Shown here piece after piece: positions 36,069 to 44,293 of a stretch of DNA of 64,000 nt. A model generated the notes under the pieces. That model saw only the letters and a program-made list of their open reading frames with translations, searched no databases and was not told the DNA's origin. The stretch is from Mangrovitalea sediminis (GTDB lineage: Bacteria > Pseudomonadota > Gammaproteobacteria > Pseudomonadales > Oleiphilaceae), in NCBI RefSeq assembly GCF_002514725.1, contig NZ_NTLB01000003.1:62001-126000 (forward strand), in the 5' to 3' direction. The position numbers were made by a program, and so were the translations under genes. Numbering within the stretch: position 1 is the first letter of the stretch; every line of letters begins with the position of its first letter.

Positions 36069-38347
36069 TCTGAGTCTCCTGGGGTCGACGCGGCAGGGAG
36101 CTCAATGATGAAGACAGCTCCTCCTTCTTCGTGGTTGTTAGCATGCATTGTGCCACCCAGTTCCTCGATGATTCTCATCGATATCGACAGTCCCAGACCA
36201 AGCCCTTCGCCAGCTTCTTTCGTGGTGAAGAACGGGTCGAAGATCTGTGCCAGGTCGTCGTCGGCGATACCTGGCCCACGGTCGCGCACGGCGGTACGGA
36301 TACGGTTGCCTGTGCGGCGAATATCAATCTCGAGATGGGGGCTTTCCTGATCCTCCATCGCCTGCAGGGCGTTGCTCAGCAGGTTTACCAGGACCTGTTC
36401 CAACCGCACCATGTCACCCATGCACAACTGATCGCCGTCCGGCAGGTGGCGGTCGACCACCACGCCGTCCCGCTGCAGGCGCGGTGCCAGCAGCGTCAGG
36501 GCGCCGTCGACCACGGCTGTCATGGAGACGGGAACCGGCGTTCCCGAGCTTTTGCGTGCAAACAGTTTGAGCTGGGTGATGATGCGCCCCATGCGCTCGG
36601 TCAGACCGTCGATATGAATCAGGTTGTCATGAACATCCTGTAACCGGGCCTTCTCGAGAAAGGCTTTGGCATTGCCCGCATAAAAACGAATGGCGGTCAG
36701 CGGCTGATTCAGCTCATGGTTGATGCCGGCCGAGAGCTGACCGATGGCGGCGAGCTTGGCGGCCTGGATCAGCTCGTTGCGGGTTTGGCGTAATTCCGCC
36801 TCGGTCCGCCGGTGTTCCTCGATTTCACGGGTCAGGCGACGGTTGGTGTCGACCAGGTCGCTGGTTCGTTCGGCCACACGGTGTTCCAACTGGTCGTAAG
36901 CCTGCTGCAGCGCAGCCTCATGCTCCTTCCGCTCGGTAATATCGTGCAGGGTGACGATATAGTGCATGCCCTCGGTGCTGGGCATGCGATTGACCGAGGT
37001 TTCCAGGGGGAAGGTCTGGCCGTCCTGCCGCTGGCCGGTCAGTTCCTCCAAGGGGGGGGGTGTATGCCGGCCAGCATCGTGCAGCATGATAGTGAAGCGT
37101 TCGAATGACGCCGGTGAGAGCAATCCAGCCAGCGAATGGCCGGTCACCGTATTGGCGGGGCGGCCGAACAGGATTTCCGCGGTGGGATTGAACGACTCGA
37201 TGGTGCCCTTGCCATCCAGGGTTACCAGGCCGGCCCGGGTGCTGTCGATAATGGCGCGAATGCGGGATTCACTGGCTTCGGCGGCTTCCATGGCGGCGTG
37301 TTCGTATCGTACCCGTTCGTCCAGCCGAGCGCGGCGCTGCAACAGAATCAGCGATCCGAGGATCAGAACACCGACGACGAAGGCCGCCAACACTTCTGCG
37401 TGGAAGACGTCAGCGGCAACAGGCGCGACATTGAGCAGTATATAAACGCGCCAATTGGCTTGCGGCATATTCAGGCCGCGCAACAGGTAGGTCTGGCGGC
37501 TACCCTTGCCTTCCAGCGCCAGCAGCCTGGCATCCTGGCTGAAAGGAACGCTGCGCACGATGGGCAGCGGATTAAGGGGATATTGCAGGTAACGGCGGCT
37601 GGCTTCGATACGGTGGCGCACGTCGGCGGTCAGGGGGGATAGGGTCTGGTAGCGCCACTCCGGTCGCGTCGAGAGAAATATCACCCCGTCAGGGTCGGTC
37701 ACGACGAATTCGTAATGAGCGCCACCGCGTTCCTTCTCCAGCGAAGCCAGCGACACCTTGACAGCAATGGCGCCGAGGATCCTGCCATTGTCGCGCACGG
37801 GATAGGCAAAGTAATAGCCGCGCTGGCCGGAGGACATGCCCAGGGCAAAATAGTGGCCCAGGTGACCTGCGATGGCTTGCTGGAAGTAGGGACGGAAGCT
37901 GTAGTTGTCACCGATGAAACTATCCGACTGGTTCCAGTTGCTGGCGGCCAAAGTAACGCCCTTGGCGTCCATCAGGTAGATGTCGGAGGCTCCGGAGGAT
38001 TCGGCGACAAACGCCAGGTAACGGTTGAGGTCGACGCGGTCCTGGACGTTCCAGGGCTTCGACAGCAAGGCCTTGACGCGGTAGTCGGCGACCAGCAGTT
38101 TAGGCAGGTACTCGTAGCGATCCAATTCGCGGCGAATATTGGCGATGTACAGGCGTAGATCCTGATTGCCGCGACTGAGCAGTTGTTCGAGTGACGAAGC
38201 CTCCGTTACCCGAGCGGTGACCCAGAGGACACCGGACAGCAATATCGCCAGCGCGACGAGGGCGGTCACAATGGTTCGCCGGCGCAGGGAAAGGGCCGTG
38301 GCAACGCCTTTGAGAAGATGCGATGGTAGCAGGAACTTTAGGGTCAT
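36065..38347 (-). CDS. DctB-like sensor histidine kinase
   Basis: 760 residues. A first helix (TALVALAILLSGVLWVTA, about 28-45) is followed by a large periplasmic double-Cache-type sensor (about 50-300, with DIYLMDAKGVTLAASNW and YYFAYPVRDNGRILGAIAVKV). After a second helix (about 312-335), a PAS domain, a coiled coil and a HisKA domain come next, with the phospho-His in INHELNQPLTAIRFYAGNA. The HATPase ends with DRGPGIADDDLAQIFDPFFTT and GLGLGLSI. No good Shine-Dalgarno precedes ATG 38347. It is the sensor for the adjacent NtrC-type regulator; the ligand is unknown. Confidence 0.92.
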   Translation of the reverse strand: MTLKFLLPSHLLKGVATALSLRRRTIVTALVALAILLSGVLWVTARVTEASSLEQLLSRGNQDLRLYIANIRRELDRYEYLPKLLVADYRVKALLSKPWNVQDRVDLNRYLAFVAESSGASDIYLMDAKGVTLAASNWNQSDSFIGDNYSFRPYFQQAIAGHLGHYFALGMSSGQRGYYFAYPVRDNGRILGAIAVKVSLASLEKERGGAHYEFVVTDPDGVIFLSTRPEWRYQTLSPLTADVRHRIEASRRYLQYPLNPLPIVRSVPFSQDARLLALEGKGSRQTYLLRGLNMPQANWRVYILLNVAPVAADVFHAEVLAAFVVGVLILGSLILLQRRARLDERVRYEHAAMEAAEASESRIRAIIDSTRAGLVTLDGKGTIESFNPTAEILFGRPANTVTGHSLAGLLSPASFERFTIMLHDAGRHTPPPLEELTGQRQDGQTFPLETSVNRMPSTEGMHYIVTLHDITERKEHEAALQQAYDQLEHRVAERTSDLVDTNRRLTREIEEHRRTEAELRQTRNELIQAAKLAAIGQLSAGINHELNQPLTAIRFYAGNAKAFLEKARLQDVHDNLIHIDGLTERMGRIITQLKLFARKSSGTPVPVSMTAVVDGALTLLAPRLQRDGVVVDRHLPDGDQLCMGDMVRLEQVLVNLLSNALQAMEDQESPHLEIDIRRTGNRIRTAVRDRGPGIADDDLAQIFDPFFTTKEAGEGLGLGLSISMRIIEELGGTMHANNHEEGGAVFIIELPAASTPGDSE

Positions 38348-38458
38348 TGACTGAAGGAACGTCGGTGGAGAGTCGCCGTCAGTCTAGCAGAACGCGAAGC
38401 CGGGCGTTCGGTGTGAATGCCCGGACCGGATAGGGGGTTCGCTGCTGTTGCCGCGTGA

Positions 38459-38725
38459 TCAGGCTTTAATGTTCAGCAGGGTGCCAAGCTGATGACTGCC
38501 AGCCTCGATGACCTTGGCATTGGCCTTGGCGGATTGGCTGTACAGTTTGAGGTCTACCAGCGAGGATGTCAGGCTCTTGTCGTCGGAGCGGTTGGTATCG
38601 ACATTGCCAGCATCATCCGTCCGATTGGTTTCACCGGCCTGGGCGATATTGGTGGCTGCCTTGTTGGCACCCTGAATACTGTGTTGCAGGCCCTGCAAAC
38701 CCGTGTTGATTACAGAATTGATCAT
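38459..38725 (-). CDS. Small FlgC/FlgG-like protein of unknown function
   Basis: 88 residues. The ends resemble flagellar rod and hook proteins: SVINTGLQGLQHSIQGANKAATNIAQ at the front, and SLVDLKLYSQSAKANAKVIEAGSHQLGTLLNI at the back (compare VxxMxxxxxYxANxKVIxxxDxMLGxLLxI). The middle is short, low-complexity and Asp/Asn-rich, so only the terminal coiled-coil helices remain. AGAGGGTG precedes the ATG. No flagellar gene is adjacent. It could be a small flagellum-associated or secretion-related protein. Confidence 0.8.
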   Translation of the reverse strand: MINSVINTGLQGLQHSIQGANKAATNIAQAGETNRTDDAGNVDTNRSDDKSLTSSLVDLKLYSQSAKANAKVIEAGSHQLGTLLNIKA

Positions 38726-38876
38726 CGCGCCACCCTCTGTGCCGACAGGCTATAGTCGGGTTGGTGAATTAAGACTATTTTCCCATTGTACGTTGGGACA
38801 AAAGCGCCGACTGTCGGTTTTTTGTAAGCGTCGGTGATAATTGTTGCCGACACAGGATCATTGTTGGAGGCCACGC

Positions 38877-39860
38877 ATGAGTAAAGGTATTCGAATCCAG
38901 AAGAACGGCGGCATCGAAGTCCTGGAATACGTCGACATCGTGCCGGGCGAACTCGGGCCCCATGATGTGCGAGTCAGGAACCACGCTGTCGGCGTGAACT
39001 TTATCGATATCTATTTCCGCACCGGGCTTTACCCGGCGCCATCCTTTCCCACCGGGTTGGGCGCTGAAGGGGCCGGTGTCGTCGAGGCTGTCGGCGAGGC
39101 GGTTACCGAGTTCAAACCGGGTGATCGCGTGGCTTATGCCAACGCGCCGCTGGGTGCCTATGCGGACGTGCATGTTATACCCGAATCGGTATTGGTCCCC
39201 TTGCCAGAGGCCATTGGCTTCGATGAAGCCGCTGCCGTGATGCTGAAAGGCCTGACGGTACAGTACCTGTTCCGGCGGCTGTACGCGTTGAAGCCGGGGC
39301 AGACGATTCTGTTCCACGCGGCAGCCGGCGGTGTCGGTCTGATCGCGTGTCAGTGGGCCAAGGCGCTGGGGGTGCAGTTGATCGGTACGGCCGGGAGTGA
39401 TGAGAAGGCCCGCAAAGCCAAGGAGCTGGGTGCCTGGGAGACAATCAATTATTCGACCGAGTCCATTGTGGACCGGGTTTTGGCATTGACCAACGGCCAG
39501 AAGTGTCCGGTCGTCTATGACTCTGTCGGTCAGGCAACCTGGGAAGCCTCTCTGGATTGCCTGCAGACGCGGGGGCTGATGGTCAGCTTCGGCAACGCCT
39601 CGGGGCCGGTGACCGGCGTTAACCTGGGGGTACTGGCGGCGAAAGGCTCGCTCTACGTCACGCGTCCTTCACTGAAGGATTATGTGGCGAAACGGGAGGA
39701 GTTGCTGTCATCTGCGGCTGAATTGTTCGATCTGATGCAACAGGGCAAGATCCGGGTCGAGATCAATCAGCGACTGCCCCTGGCAGAGGCGGGCAAAGCC
39801 CAGCAGGCCATCGAAAGCAGGCAGACGACTGGAGCAACGATACTGCTGCCGGATAGCTAA
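38877..39860 (+). CDS. qor: NADPH:quinone oxidoreductase (zeta-crystallin type)
   Basis: 327-residue zinc-independent medium-chain reductase. The N-terminal GroES-like part has GVNFIDIYFRTGLYP, with GAEGAGVVEAVGE, and the Rossmann part has FHAAAGGVGLIACQWAKALG (AxGGVG nucleotide motif). No zinc-ligand cysteines are seen. It reduces quinones by one electron in the model enzyme. ATG 38877 has GGAGG 6 bases upstream. The gene ends 4 bp from the convergent EAL gene. Confidence 0.92.
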   Translation: MSKGIRIQKNGGIEVLEYVDIVPGELGPHDVRVRNHAVGVNFIDIYFRTGLYPAPSFPTGLGAEGAGVVEAVGEAVTEFKPGDRVAYANAPLGAYADVHVIPESVLVPLPEAIGFDEAAAVMLKGLTVQYLFRRLYALKPGQTILFHAAAGGVGLIACQWAKALGVQLIGTAGSDEKARKAKELGAWETINYSTESIVDRVLALTNGQKCPVVYDSVGQATWEASLDCLQTRGLMVSFGNASGPVTGVNLGVLAAKGSLYVTRPSLKDYVAKREELLSSAAELFDLMQQGKIRVEINQRLPLAEAGKAQQAIESRQTTGATILLPDS

Positions 39861-39864
39861 CGGA

Positions 39865-42120
39865 CTAGGTTGTCATGCCTTCCCGGCTTTCTTCGTCATT
39901 GGTCGGAGGTTGTCGCTGTGCAAAGGCGCTGCCTCCGGCACTGAACCAGGATTCCAGATCGTTGGCGCTCTGAGGGCGGCTGTAGAAGTAGCCCTGCACG
40001 ACTTTGCAGCCCTGATCGGTCAGGATGCGCAATTGCTCGGCGGTCTCTACGCCCTCGGCGACCACGCGCAGCTGGAGTGCCTGGCCGATACCAATGATGG
40101 CCCTGGCTAACTCCCGGTCATCGGAATCGATGCCGAGGTCGCGGACAAAGCTTTGGTCCAGCTTCAGAATATTGACAGGGAAGCGTTTCAGGTAGGACAG
40201 GCTGGAATAGCCTGTGCCGAAGTCATCGACTGCCAGTCCAACCCCACTGGCTCTGAGCGTCTGCAGTTGTTCCAGGGTCGGGGAAGCGGTGTTCAGCATA
40301 AGGCTTTCTGTAATCTCGATCGTCAGGCAGTTCGCTGCCAGACCGTGCCGGGTCAACGTATCAGTGACCCGTTGGGTAATGTCTCCGCGACGGAAGTCGT
40401 CTGCAGACAGGTTGACGGACACTGTCGGTACCGGCCACCCACTACGCTGCCAGGTGGCAAGTTGCGCGCAGGCCTGATCCAGGACGAATCGGTCGATGTC
40501 GCCGATCAGGCCGCAATCCTCGGCCAGTGGAATGAACGCAGCTGGCGAGATCATTCCCCATTCAGCATGTTGCCACCGAACCAGGGCTTCGACACCGTAT
40601 AGCGCGTTATGCTCCAGATCGATCTGCGGCTGATAGTAAACGCTTAGCTCACCGGCGCTGATCGCCTGGCGCAATGCCGCTTCCAGCGACAACCTGCGGT
40701 TGGCCGCTTCGTTCATCTGTGGTTGGTAAAAACGCATGGCGTTGCGCCCGGCCAGTTTTGCCTGGTGCATGGCCATATCGGCGTTTTTCAGCAGGGTATC
40801 GAAGTCCTTGCCGTCGTCCGGAAAAATGCTGATGCCGATGCCGGCTGTAACGCAAAGGTCAACGTCATCAATGGTGACCGGGTGGGTCAGGGCATCCAGC
40901 ATTTTCTCTGCCAGAAGACTGGCGGAATCGGCATTGCAGTTGAGGGTCAGCAATGCGAATTCGTCGCTGCTCAGCCGGCACAGGGTGTCGGTTTCATGGA
41001 CGAGGTTTTTTAGCCGCTCAGCCACCGCTTGTAGCAAGCGGTCGCCAACACTGTGGCCGAGCGAGTCGTTGACGGTCTTGAAGCGGTCGAGGTCGATAAA
41101 CATTAGGGCGACAGAGCGCCCGCGGGCCTGTGCACGGGTGATCGCTTGCCGTCCACGATCGGACAGCAAGGTGCGGTTGGGGAGGCCTGTCAGTGTGTCA
41201 TAGAAGGCGAGCCGGTGGATCTCCGCCTCCGCTTCCTGGTGTTCGATGGCAAGGCTGCACAGGTGAACGCAGGCGTTCACCATCTGTCGATGGAAAAAAC
41301 TGGCGCTGCGAACTTCCCGATAGTAGAGCGCAAAAGTGCCCATGACTCGCCCATTAGCGGCCTTGATCGGTGTCGACCAGCAGGCGGCCAGCCCCAGAGG
41401 AAGGGCCAGGGCCTTGTATTCCTCCCAGAGCGGATCGTTGGCAATATCGGTGACTTCGACGGGCTCCCCGCGATAGGCTGCCGTTCCACAGGAGCCGGCC
41501 TTGGGACCTATGGGCTCTCCGTCGATAGACTGGCTGAAAATGGGGGGCATGCTTGGTGCTGCGCAGGGGTGAACCCGGCCTTCTGAATCGACCAGGAGCA
41601 CGGTGCAGATGACGTCGGGCGCCAGAGATTCCACGCGCCGGCACATCATGTCCAGAACCGTATGCAGTGGGTGGCCCGAGGCAACGGCTTCGAGCACCTC
41701 GTATTGCAGATGCTGGATATCTTCGGTCTGGCGTTGTGCCAGGATGTTCCTGACGCGTAATACGCCAATTTCCCGGTTGCCGGAATGCATTCGCTGCAGG
41801 GTAAGTTCGACCGGGCAGGTGGTTTCACTCGGCAATAACAGCTTGTCGCGGAGCGTTCGTACTTTGTTGCCGGCGGTGGAAACCCAGATGTCCCGCCAGC
41901 GATCCGCGGTCAGACCGGGTAAAAGGTCGCCGACGATTTTCCCCGCCACGAGGTGGGTTTTGCTTTCAAGCCATTCCGCAAGGCTTTGATTGGCCTCCAG
42001 GACTCGGCCCTGATCGTCGACCCAGGCAAGAGCGCCGACGGCCGTCGTCAGGGTCTGACGATAGAGGCTGTCGTCGAAAGGCGCGGCAGCATGTCCTGAA
42101 GATGCAGTTATCTCGTTCAT
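39865..42120 (-). CDS. PAS-GAF-GGDEF-EAL protein, probable c-di-GMP phosphodiesterase
   Basis: 751 residues. A PAS domain (about 20-130) is followed by a GAF domain (about 150-300), a degenerate GGDEF domain and an EAL domain. The cyclase signature is SSDEF instead of GG(D/E)EF, so cyclase activity is not expected; the domain may still bind GTP. The EAL domain looks active: YGVEALVRW, NLSADDF, TIEITES, DDFGTGYSSLSYLKRFP, LKLDQSFVRD and VAEGVET are all there. It would hydrolyse c-di-GMP under control of PAS/GAF input. No membrane segment was found. It opposes the GGDEF enzyme at 5581-6738. Confidence 0.92.
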   Translation of the reverse strand: MNEITASSGHAAAPFDDSLYRQTLTTAVGALAWVDDQGRVLEANQSLAEWLESKTHLVAGKIVGDLLPGLTADRWRDIWVSTAGNKVRTLRDKLLLPSETTCPVELTLQRMHSGNREIGVLRVRNILAQRQTEDIQHLQYEVLEAVASGHPLHTVLDMMCRRVESLAPDVICTVLLVDSEGRVHPCAAPSMPPIFSQSIDGEPIGPKAGSCGTAAYRGEPVEVTDIANDPLWEEYKALALPLGLAACWSTPIKAANGRVMGTFALYYREVRSASFFHRQMVNACVHLCSLAIEHQEAEAEIHRLAFYDTLTGLPNRTLLSDRGRQAITRAQARGRSVALMFIDLDRFKTVNDSLGHSVGDRLLQAVAERLKNLVHETDTLCRLSSDEFALLTLNCNADSASLLAEKMLDALTHPVTIDDVDLCVTAGIGISIFPDDGKDFDTLLKNADMAMHQAKLAGRNAMRFYQPQMNEAANRRLSLEAALRQAISAGELSVYYQPQIDLEHNALYGVEALVRWQHAEWGMISPAAFIPLAEDCGLIGDIDRFVLDQACAQLATWQRSGWPVPTVSVNLSADDFRRGDITQRVTDTLTRHGLAANCLTIEITESLMLNTASPTLEQLQTLRASGVGLAVDDFGTGYSSLSYLKRFPVNILKLDQSFVRDLGIDSDDRELARAIIGIGQALQLRVVAEGVETAEQLRILTDQGCKVVQGYFYSRPQSANDLESWFSAGGSAFAQRQPPTNDEESREGMTT

Positions 42121-42288
42121 TGCTTTTGTAGTTGCCTTGGCAAACCATCGTTGGACGAGGACCTGAGTCTCCAGTATAGATCAGTGAACGCAAGAGGTTG
42201 AATCTGCCAAGTCTAAGATAAAAGAGTCCGCGCCCGGCCGCCCATACAACGCCGGACGCAGACAAACAGGCCGTACGGGAGCCCTGGC

Positions 42289-42765
42289 TCAGGCGGCAAC
42301 CGTCAGGGCGTTTGGTGTACAAACGGCATGCATCAAAGCAATAACTTCACTGGCAACCAGCGCTTCCGCCTTGTTGTGAGCACCCCTGGTATTGATATGG
42401 TCGATCAGGTCCTTGGTTGAAATCATGCCAGCGGAATGTCCTTCGCCGTCAACGACCGGAATGCGCCGGATGCGATGGTCGGCCATAAGCTTCAGCGCCT
42501 TATGGATGTCGTCCTCGGCGTTGCAGGTATACACGGGCCTGTCGTGCAGGACGTCGGCGACGAAAATCTCCCAGAGGGGTTGGTGCTTGAGCGCTGCGGC
42601 CATGGCAATGTCCCGGTCGGTAATAATGCCGATCACGACCTGCTGGTCATCGACGACCTGTACTGCGCCACAGTCTTCGTTCCACATCGTTGAGGCAACA
42701 CCTTCCAGGCTGTCCCCGGCCTGACAGGTGAATGCGCCTTTATGCATCACGTCTTTGACTAACAT
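42289..42765 (-). CDS. CBS-domain pair protein
   Basis: 158 residues with two CBS motifs (about 5-60 and 70-125): MHKGAFTCQAGDSLEGVA, VVIGIITDRDIAMAA and IRRIPVVDGEGHSAGMISTKDL. CBS pairs usually bind adenosine nucleotides. No effector domain is attached. ATG 42765 has AAGGAGGT 7 bases upstream. An ANR/FNR-type box lies upstream at the exact position of a class II activator site. Short CBS proteins are common members of ANR regulons in Pseudomonas, which supports low-oxygen induction. Confidence 0.9.
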   Translation of the reverse strand: MLVKDVMHKGAFTCQAGDSLEGVASTMWNEDCGAVQVVDDQQVVIGIITDRDIAMAAALKHQPLWEIFVADVLHDRPVYTCNAEDDIHKALKLMADHRIRRIPVVDGEGHSAGMISTKDLIDHINTRGAHNKAEALVASEVIALMHAVCTPNALTVAA

Positions 42766-42804
42766 GGTGGATACCTCCTTGGGTGAGGGTTGCACCGTCC
42801 GACC

Positions 42805-42846
42805 ATGTTAGCGGCGCGGCTATCGAGGGCGCTTGATGTAAGTCAA
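42805..42846 (-). promoter_or_regulatory. ANR/FNR-dependent promoter of the CBS-domain gene
   Basis: TTGAT-GTAA-GTCAA (42833-42846) matches TTGAT-N4-ATCAA with one change. A -10 box TAACAT is read on the minus strand at 42810-42805. This places the start near 42798, and the box centre (42839.5) is exactly 41.5 bp upstream, the class II activator position. Confidence 0.7.
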
Positions 42847-43157
42847 CGGAATACGCGAGCCTGTACCTGACTGGACCTTTTCCGAAAAGCCCGATAGAGT
42901 AGCGGGGTCTTTGGGGAGTAGCCTGCCTCCGGCTGCGGAGGTGATCGCGTCAACATCCTTGGCTTTTGCCGTGGCGCGTTCGACCATCTGGTTTGGCGAG
43001 ACCATAGACGCAGTGCTCCGCAATGGGTCGGTGTGGGCAGTGCGTCTTTGGTGAAACGTCCGGCCCCATGGAGTATCCCCGTGTTCCCATTCTCTTTATC
43101 CGCCTTTGGTGCGCCCTCTCCCGCTTTCGAGCCTGTTAGTCGAGAGGAGGTCTGCGC
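42847..43157. other. Intergenic region, CBS gene to antiporter gene
   Basis: I see no convincing gene. A leftward frame (42820-43023, up to 67 codons) lacks a ribosome-binding site and recognisable content. The right-hand end holds the antiporter promoter and its Shine-Dalgarno sequence. Confidence 0.4.
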
Positions 43158-44168
43158 ATGACGACGCTTGTTCTCGAACTGGTTGCGATGTTGCTGATCA
43201 TCCTGGCGGCATCCGAGCTATTCACCAATGCCCTGGAGCATTTAGGAGAACGCCTCGGTATTTCGGAAGGTGTTACCGGGTCATTGTTTGCAGCGGTTGG
43301 TACCGCGTTGCCCGAGACCATGGTGCCGTTGTTGGCGATCCTTGCCGGAACCGCCAATGTGCAACTCAATCAAGAAGTGGGGGTCGGCGCTATCCTGGGC
43401 GCGCCGCTGATGCTGTCCACCTTGTCGACAGCATTAATGGCACTGGCGGTTCTTCGTCGCCGCAAACTTGGCGGTTGGGTTCATGCGGAAGCGACAGGCC
43501 TGAAGCGGGATCTCCATTTCTTTTTGTTTGCTTTCCTGTTAGCGGCAGTTGCCATGTACATCCCACCGGAAAGCCGTTATCTGCGGGCGACGCTCAGCCT
43601 CGCCCTGGTGCTGACCTATTTCGTTTATATCCTGTTGACGCTCAAGGCTTCTGGCAAACTGGTGATGGACGGACATGGCACTGAAGCTGAAGAGCCCATG
43701 TATCTGTCCCGGTTGGGCCTGCGTACCAATGGCTTTACTATCCTTATCCAGCTCGCGGCGGGGCTCGCCTTGCTGGTGTTTGGCGCCAAGGGTTTCATCG
43801 ATGGTGTCGAAGGAGTATCGCATATCCTGCATATCTCACCCCTGCTGCTGTCGCTGCTCATCATTCCCATCGCCACCGAGCTGCCGGAAAAGGTCAACAG
43901 TATTCTCTGGATTCGTAAGGGGCGGGATACGATGGCGTTCGGCAACATCACGGGTGCCATGGTGTTTCAGGGAACCTTGCTGCCTGCCATCGGCATCATG
44001 CTGACCCCCTGGCAGCCCAGGGTGGAAGTGTTGACCGGTATTCTGGTGACGTTGTTTGCAGCCGGCTGGATTCGATTCTGGATGCGGGGGCAGGGCATTC
44101 CGGTGTGGAGTCTGTTGTTCAGCGGCGTTTTCTACATCGGCTATCTCGCCATTACGCTGACGCGATAA
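43158..44168 (+). CDS. Sodium:calcium antiporter-family membrane protein
   Basis: 336 residues with about ten membrane helices in two halves. The alpha-1 repeat is GVTGSLFAAVGTALPETMVPLLAIL and the alpha-2 repeat SLLIIPIATELPEKVNSILWI, containing the G(T)ALPE and TELPEK motifs of the CaCA exchanger superfamily. Cation exchange, probably Ca2+/Na+ or Ca2+/H+, is inferred. GAGGAGG sits 7 bases before the ATG. The gene stands alone, with a weak link to the downstream acylase. Confidence 0.87.
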   Translation: MTTLVLELVAMLLIILAASELFTNALEHLGERLGISEGVTGSLFAAVGTALPETMVPLLAILAGTANVQLNQEVGVGAILGAPLMLSTLSTALMALAVLRRRKLGGWVHAEATGLKRDLHFFLFAFLLAAVAMYIPPESRYLRATLSLALVLTYFVYILLTLKASGKLVMDGHGTEAEEPMYLSRLGLRTNGFTILIQLAAGLALLVFGAKGFIDGVEGVSHILHISPLLLSLLIIPIATELPEKVNSILWIRKGRDTMAFGNITGAMVFQGTLLPAIGIMLTPWQPRVEVLTGILVTLFAAGWIRFWMRGQGIPVWSLLFSGVFYIGYLAITLTR

Positions 44169-44293
44169 GGGAAAAGGCCGCTATCGGGAAACCTGTGCCG
44201 CCTTTCACGCTGGTTTTAGGGGGGAAGGCGGAGTAAATTGATCAAGGAATGATCGATTTTATTCTCTTACATAAAAACAACAAGGAGAGTTCC

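Noticed and set aside
42820-43023. Minus-strand frame of up to 67 codons upstream of the CBS gene
   Set aside because: No ribosome-binding site and overlaps the ANR/FNR box and promoter; not supported as a gene.
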